Positions 4,927-8,225 of a stretch of DNA of 8,225 bases are shown here, in pieces. The position numbers and the translations under genes are program-made. Origin of the DNA: Xanthobacteraceae bacterium (GTDB taxonomy: Bacteria; Pseudomonadota; Alphaproteobacteria; Rhizobiales; Xanthobacteraceae). The notes under the pieces are model-generated. The model worked only from the letters and a program-made list of their open reading frames with translations, had not been told where the DNA came from and searched no databases. The stretch spans positions 1-8,225 of the forward strand of contig JASHYD010000357.1 in assembly GCA_030043175.1 (NCBI GenBank), read 5' to 3'. The first letter of the stretch is position 1; each line of letters begins with the position of its first letter.

Positions 4927-5970
4927 CTACACCCGATCTGCCTTCGCCCTGACATCTGACAGCAGCCGGCAGATGTAGTCTCCTTTTTCAATTGTATTTT
5001 CCAGTAGTTCCTTCTTAAAGCCTGGCTTATTTTCATCAAATTTATTTACTCCGAAGCGACCAATGCCACCGCGGTGTGCATGCGGATCTTTTACGAAAAC
5101 CATAAGCGTTGCAAAGAGGATACGATCCATGTTTGTCGTCAAATTGTACCCAAGTAAGTTATGAAACTCTTTAGCGAATGGTTCGCGAATACCAAATAAG
5201 CTGAGCGTTCTGCCATTCTCCGTATTTCCTATGAGAAATAAGTTGTTGTTCAGAGAAAAAACAAAACCATGGGTACGCCGCGGCTCGTCGCCGCGCTCGC
5301 TGTCGAATATTCTATCAGGATGGAAATGCTCGAAATCAAAATACGGTCCAGGAATTGAAGCTTCGCGAATTACCATAAATGATTTGACAATCTCCCCCCT
5401 CTCCGAAGAACTGCGATATGCATAATATGTTCCTGCTACACGGCGAATATTATCTGTTGCTGCGGGGACGTCGGCAATATCAAAAATATTATTTAAGATT
5501 CGTGATCCCGCATACATGCTTTCAGGCGACAACTCGAAAGTCGTTTTTTTGGTAAAAGTAATGACTTTTTCATCGTGAGGATTCGATAATGATTGATAAT
5601 CGGCGAGTATATCCGTAGGTAATAGGCTTTTAAAATTGTCATCCGGCTCAATAAGCTTGGCATGAATACGCTTAATATACTCACTGTTAGCCAAATTTAT
5701 ACGCTTCGGCTTGCGGGTCAGGTAGTTAGATAAATGGACTCCGCGGTCGATGTCGAACAGAGCCGCAATGCCTTGATAAGATAAGCCGCTTTCGTGGAGT
5801 TTGAGAATAATTTCAGTTTGCTTTTGTCTAAGCCTAGTAAGATCAATATTGACCGGGAGGCGAGAGAAGGATGAAATGGCGGCGCCCCTTTTCTTCGGCG
5901 AGCCTTCGCGATGTGAGGGCGCGCTCAATTCCGTCGACGTGGAAGCTATCTTACGGGTTTGGCGCGGCAT
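4927..5970 (-). CDS. orphan AT-rich protein with HTH-like segment and unknown C-terminal domain, 347 aa
   Basis: ATG at 5970 follows AGGGAGA about 6 bases upstream, a good ribosome binding site. Residues 1-40 are basic, Ser/Thr-rich and probably disordered. Residues 48-84 hold a helix-turn-helix-like unit: helix 'RQKQTEIILKLHESG', turn, 'LSYQGIAALFDIDRG', helix 'VHLSNYLTRKPKR'. Residues 95-170 are helical linker; 177-262 form a likely beta-rich domain with 'AGTYYAYRSS', 'FDFEHFHPDR', 'THGFVFSLNNNLFLIG'; 263-347 are mixed, with a conspicuous 'DPHAHRGGIGRFG'. There is no signal peptide or membrane segment, so it is probably cytosolic. HTH plus a C-terminal sensor-like domain suggests a DNA-binding regulator, but I recognise no named family. 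Bases 5581-5640 have 20 of 60 G/C, far below the hydratase, so horizontal acquisition is likely. It is monocistronic, with a candidate terminator just downstream. Confidence 0.9.
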   Translation of the reverse strand: MPRQTRKIASTSTELSAPSHREGSPKKRGAAISSFSRLPVNIDLTRLRQKQTEIILKLHESGLSYQGIAALFDIDRGVHLSNYLTRKPKRINLANSEYIKRIHAKLIEPDDNFKSLLPTDILADYQSLSNPHDEKVITFTKKTTFELSPESMYAGSRILNNIFDIADVPAATDNIRRVAGTYYAYRSSSERGEIVKSFMVIREASIPGPYFDFEHFHPDRIFDSERGDEPRRTHGFVFSLNNNLFLIGNTENGRTLSLFGIREPFAKEFHNLLGYNLTTNMDRILFATLMVFVKDPHAHRGGIGRFGVNKFDENKPGFKKELLENTIEKGDYICRLLSDVRAKADRV

Positions 5971-6095
5971 ACAAATCTCCCTGCTGCTGCTCTCGCTGAT
6001 AGCTCACTCGCTTCGGAGCACGTCGCTCTGCTCGCCGAATTTTGTCCTCGTTGAATGTCTAGGCAATTTTGACCGCTGCGTGCATGCCGCTGTCA

Positions 6096-6284
6096 TCACA
6101 ACCGCAGCGAGTTTTCCGCAATTGATGCGGCATGCTTAGCCGGCTCCTGGGGAACCACCACGACTTGCCGCGAAGGAATCATTGACTGCCGAATACCAGG
6201 CTTTGTCCGCAAGGGACAACAGATTTCAGCTCGAGACATCAAGTCATCAACAGACAGAACCACCTCGACATCGTCACGCAGCAT
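6096..6284 (-). CDS. possible hypothetical protein or fragment, 62 aa
   Basis: The minus frame from ATG 6284 reads 'MLRDDVEVVLSVDDLMSRAE', then 'ICCPLRTKPGIRQSMIPSRQ', then 'VVVVPQEPAKHAASIAENSL', ending RL. The first and last thirds look truly coding. The frame stays open upstream of the ATG ('GVRGESGAK') to a TAA near 6320, and no ribosome binding site is visible, so this may be an internal piece of a longer lost gene. It stops about 125 bases upstream of the 347-aa gene on the same strand. Family unknown. Confidence 0.3.
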   Translation of the reverse strand: MLRDDVEVVLSVDDLMSRAEICCPLRTKPGIRQSMIPSRQVVVVPQEPAKHAASIAENSLRL

Positions 6285-6400
6285 TTTCGCACCAGATTCC
6301 CCGCGGACTCCACCTTCTTACCATAAGATTGTAATGAAATCACTGTTGTGGCAAAGCAGATATCGCTACATCCGATGATCTGCGCCGGAGCCCATGAACT

Positions 6401-6420
6401 GCCAACCTCAAACCGTTGGC
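6401..6420. repeat. inverted repeat GCCAAC-N8-GTTGGC
   Basis: Perfect 6-bp arms around eight bases in a region without a clear gene. It could be an operator half-site pair or a weak hairpin. No adjacent promoter or T-run supports either role. Confidence 0.25.
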
Positions 6421-6537
6421 AGGGCGAGCCTCGGCAGCCGGGTCATAATCCAACGCGACGCGGTCGCCACTTCGTTGCGTCGTGCCCGTGACGGGGCGCG
6501 GCGCTACGACGACGAGGGGCGGGGCCTCGACAAGAAT

Positions 6538-6555
6538 CCCCGAGAGCTCTCGGGG
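6538..6555. repeat. perfect 18-bp palindrome CCCCGAGAGCTCTCGGGG
   Basis: All 18 bases are self-complementary; as RNA it would fold as a 7-bp stem with an AGCT loop. A further GGCGGTTTTGG follows on the plus strand, so it could act as a weak terminator upstream of the TPR relic, or be a protein-binding site. Confidence 0.4.
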
Positions 6556-6667
6556 GGCGGTTTTGGATTACCCGACCCCATGGCCCACGAAGCCGCCGCG
6601 CCTTTGCGGCCCAGCCGAACGGGGCTCCAGCCATATCCTGCCGGGCACATCCAGATGTCATCGCTCA

Positions 6668-7332
6668 TGCGAGACCTGGGTCGGCCGCGCCGCGGAGGCC
6701 GCTAGCGCGTTTCACGACGCCCGGGAGTTGGCGCGGGCACGCGATGACACTCTTACGCTCTAGGATGTCTTGAATAATGAAGTCGAGACGGGGCTCACGG
6801 CCGGGGCAGAAGCCATATTGGTTTAAAGCTGGCGAGCGCGCGATCGATCGCAGACGAGTCAAGACGCGCCTTCTTATTGAATCGCATCGCGTTAGCGCAA
6901 GAAAAGATGGGGCGCCGGAACGACGCCGTCGCCACATACCGAGAAGCACTGGCGGCCACGAATGCGATACCAAACGCCTCGACACGAGGGAACCTATTGT
7001 TCGTATCGCTCCAAAGAAAGCTGTTGAGCCCGCTACCGCCAGATTGGTCGCCGAAATCGGTGCCACAGGTTGTTCGCATAGCTCAGTCGATTGAGGGCCA
7101 GCTGCGTGGCTCCTCTGCGCTTGTCGTGATCGCCAATGTGCCGCCAAACTGGACCAAGGAGTTTGGCAGTTCGCATCCATTGGGCGCCAGGCTGCGCTCG
7201 CTGTGGCTCCTGCTTAGGTGTGCCAAGGCGGTAAAGGTGGAGCGCGGTGATCGCGGCGGTGTGTCAGTTGTTTTGACCGCACGGCGGCCCCAGCGGCTCG
7301 CTGCCTCCGAATTGATATCATCGGCTCGCTGA
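6668..7332 (+). pseudogene. decayed tetratricopeptide-repeat (TPR) protein gene
   Basis: One plus frame reads 'CETWVGRAAEAASAFHDARE', 'LARARDDTLTL', TAG at 6761-6763, then 'DVLNNEVETGLTAGAEAILV' and TAA at 6824-6826. The next frame takes over exactly there: 'LKLASARSIADESRRAFLL', then 'NRIALAQEKMGRRNDAVATY' and 'REALAATNAI', a good match to the TPR pattern (G-x-x-x-x-A-x-x-x-Y-x-x-A-L). It runs to TGA at 7330-7332. The join needs one extra T in the GTTTAAAG run, so a stop and a frameshift break the gene. TPR proteins are helical scaffolds for protein binding. A truncated product from TTG 6877 is possible but unlikely. The serine hydrolase starts 16 bases later on the same strand, so they may once have been co-transcribed. 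Confidence 0.5.
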
Positions 7333-7348
7333 AAAAAGGGAGAGATCG

Positions 7349-8225
7349 ATGGGCAAGCCCGAAGGCACGATCGATACCGTCTTTGCCGATATGGACAGGC
7401 CGCAGCATCCGGGCGCCGCGCTCCTCGTCGTCGACCATGACCGCGTCGTTTACCGCAAGTGTTACGGCCTCGCGGATTTGGAAACCCAGCAGCCGATCAC
7501 GGCGGATAGTTCGTTTTATCTGGGCTCGATCTCCAAACAATTCACCGCAATGGCCATCATGCTGCTGGCTGAGCAGGAGAGGCTAAGCTACGACGATCGC
7601 CTGCCAGCCTATTTTCCACAGTTTCCCTCATGGGGTGCGGAAATTTCCGTGCGCCATTTGCTGCATCACACGTCGGGTCTGCCGGAATACGTTCCGCTCT
7701 TCAGCTCCAGCGCAGGGATCCCCGAATTGACCCGCGAAATCAGTGGCGTCACCAATGAGGCCGTGCTCGAACGGGCCTTGGACTTAACTGGACCAGAGTT
7801 TCCCGTCGGCACGCAATATGCTTACAGCGGCATGGGCTATGTGCTGCTGGCGATGATCGTGGCAATTGTCTCCGGCCAATCCTTCGCCGACTTCCTGAAG
7901 GTCCGGATCTTTGATCCGCTCGGCATGAAACATACCGTCGCCTACGATGCATCCCGTCCGACACGTCACAAGCTGGCGCATGGCTATTGGAAGGAGAAGG
8001 ATCAGTTCGAGCGCTGGGATTACCCAATGCTGACAACTGGCGATGGCGGTCTTTTCTCCACGCTCGACGATCTGTTTCTGTGGGATCAGGCTTTGAATAC
8101 CGAACGGCTCGTCTCGAAAGCAGCGCTAGCGCAGGCGTTTACCTCCGGCAGAACCAACGACGGCGCTTCAGTTGGCTACGGCTTCGGCTGGATCACGAAT
8201 ATCTTTCATTACTTGAACGAAAGAT
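7349..8225 (+). CDS. serine hydrolase, class C beta-lactamase/esterase family (PF00144 type), N-terminal 292 aa
   Basis: These enzymes use a serine nucleophile to hydrolyse esters, amides, D-amino-acid peptides or beta-lactams. The SxxK motif is 'GSISKQF' with S60 as nucleophile and K63. The family motif 'HLLHHTSGLPEY' is at residues 103-114. The YxN position is 'YAYSGMGYVLL', where Y159 is kept but the usual Asn is G161. 'GDGGLFSTLDDLFLW' at 231-245 is also typical. The KTG/HxG motif near the C-terminus would lie past the window edge. ATG 7349 follows GGGAG with good spacing, and the N-terminus 'MGKPEGTIDTVFADMD' has no signal peptide, suggesting a cytosolic esterase or peptidase rather than a periplasmic beta-lactamase. 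Substrate unknown. The start is 16 bases after the TPR relic; no clear own promoter is seen. Confidence 0.95.
   Translation, partial: MGKPEGTIDTVFADMDRPQHPGAALLVVDHDRVVYRKCYGLADLETQQPITADSSFYLGSISKQFTAMAIMLLAEQERLSYDDRLPAYFPQFPSWGAEISVRHLLHHTSGLPEYVPLFSSSAGIPELTREISGVTNEAVLERALDLTGPEFPVGTQYAYSGMGYVLLAMIVAIVSGQSFADFLKVRIFDPLGMKHTVAYDASRPTRHKLAHGYWKEKDQFERWDYPMLTTGDGGLFSTLDDLFLWDQALNTERLVSKAALAQAFTSGRTNDGASVGYGFGWITNIFHYLNER

Larger units (their letters stand above)
6285..6667. other. stretch without a supported gene; two inverted repeats inside
   Basis: Several frames are open here because of high GC, but their products are rich in R, G and P and none has a ribosome binding site. The supported content is the inverted repeat at 6401-6420 and the palindrome at 6538-6555. 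The plus frame from 6482 runs on into the TPR relic and may include more of that gene. Confidence 0.3.

Noticed and set aside
6096..6400. Possible sigma-54 promoter around 6353 (TGGCA...)
   Set aside because: The GG to GC spacing is 13 rather than 10 bases, and no gene start follows at a sensible distance.
6665..7180. 171-aa minus-strand open frame
   Set aside because: It is antisense to the TPR-like reading, rich in R, S and P, and has no ribosome binding site. The plus-strand TPR pattern explains the region better.

Overview
The window looks like an accessory region of a Rhizobiales chromosome (Bradyrhizobium-like), perhaps the edge of a genomic or symbiosis island. The evidence is a GC-rich background with GC-ending codons, interrupted by AT-rich patches; two relics resembling a small protein I recall as common in Bradyrhizobium and relatives (start MSRRKGEIT); a small protein with the rhizobial-type tail 'ERIATRIIAAARLGVRDPARL'; and several genes eroded by single-base indels. 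Genus and island status are inference. No rRNA, tRNA, CRISPR array or intact insertion sequence was seen.

Layout. 1-94 is the C-terminal end of a gene entering from the left. 95-2318 is mostly debris: possible small minus-strand genes (157-318, 787-1097), a convincing 68-aa minus-strand gene (1493-1699) with a plausible promoter and an AT palindrome upstream, GC-rich hairpins, and a plus-strand relic at 2040-2195 that joins an open but startless frame. 2319-3122 is an intact enoyl-CoA hydratase/isomerase (crotonase fold), standing alone. 3123-4376 holds a possible terminator, a decayed minus-strand gene with BNR/kelch-like repeat language, and a 179-aa minus-strand ORF with a strong ribosome binding site and one C-terminal membrane segment. 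4377-4926 is a non-coding, partly AT-rich stretch with possible divergent promoters.

4927-5970 (minus) is a well-formed 347-aa gene of unknown function. It has a basic N-terminus, a helix-turn-helix-like segment and a large C-terminal domain. Its base composition is strikingly AT-rich against the rest (20 of 60 G/C in one line, versus 40 of 60 in a line of the hydratase), so it was probably acquired recently. 5971-6667 is debris with a possible 62-aa minus ORF and two inverted repeats. 6668-7332 is a broken tetratricopeptide-repeat gene (amber stop plus frameshift). 7349-8225 is the first 292 residues of a serine hydrolase of the class C beta-lactamase/esterase family, running off the right edge.

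Only three genes are secure: the hydratase, the AT-rich HTH-like gene and the serine hydrolase. Nothing ties them into one pathway; they read as survivors in a turnover region. I found no clear multi-gene novel system. The best candidate for something undescribed is the orphan 347-aa gene.
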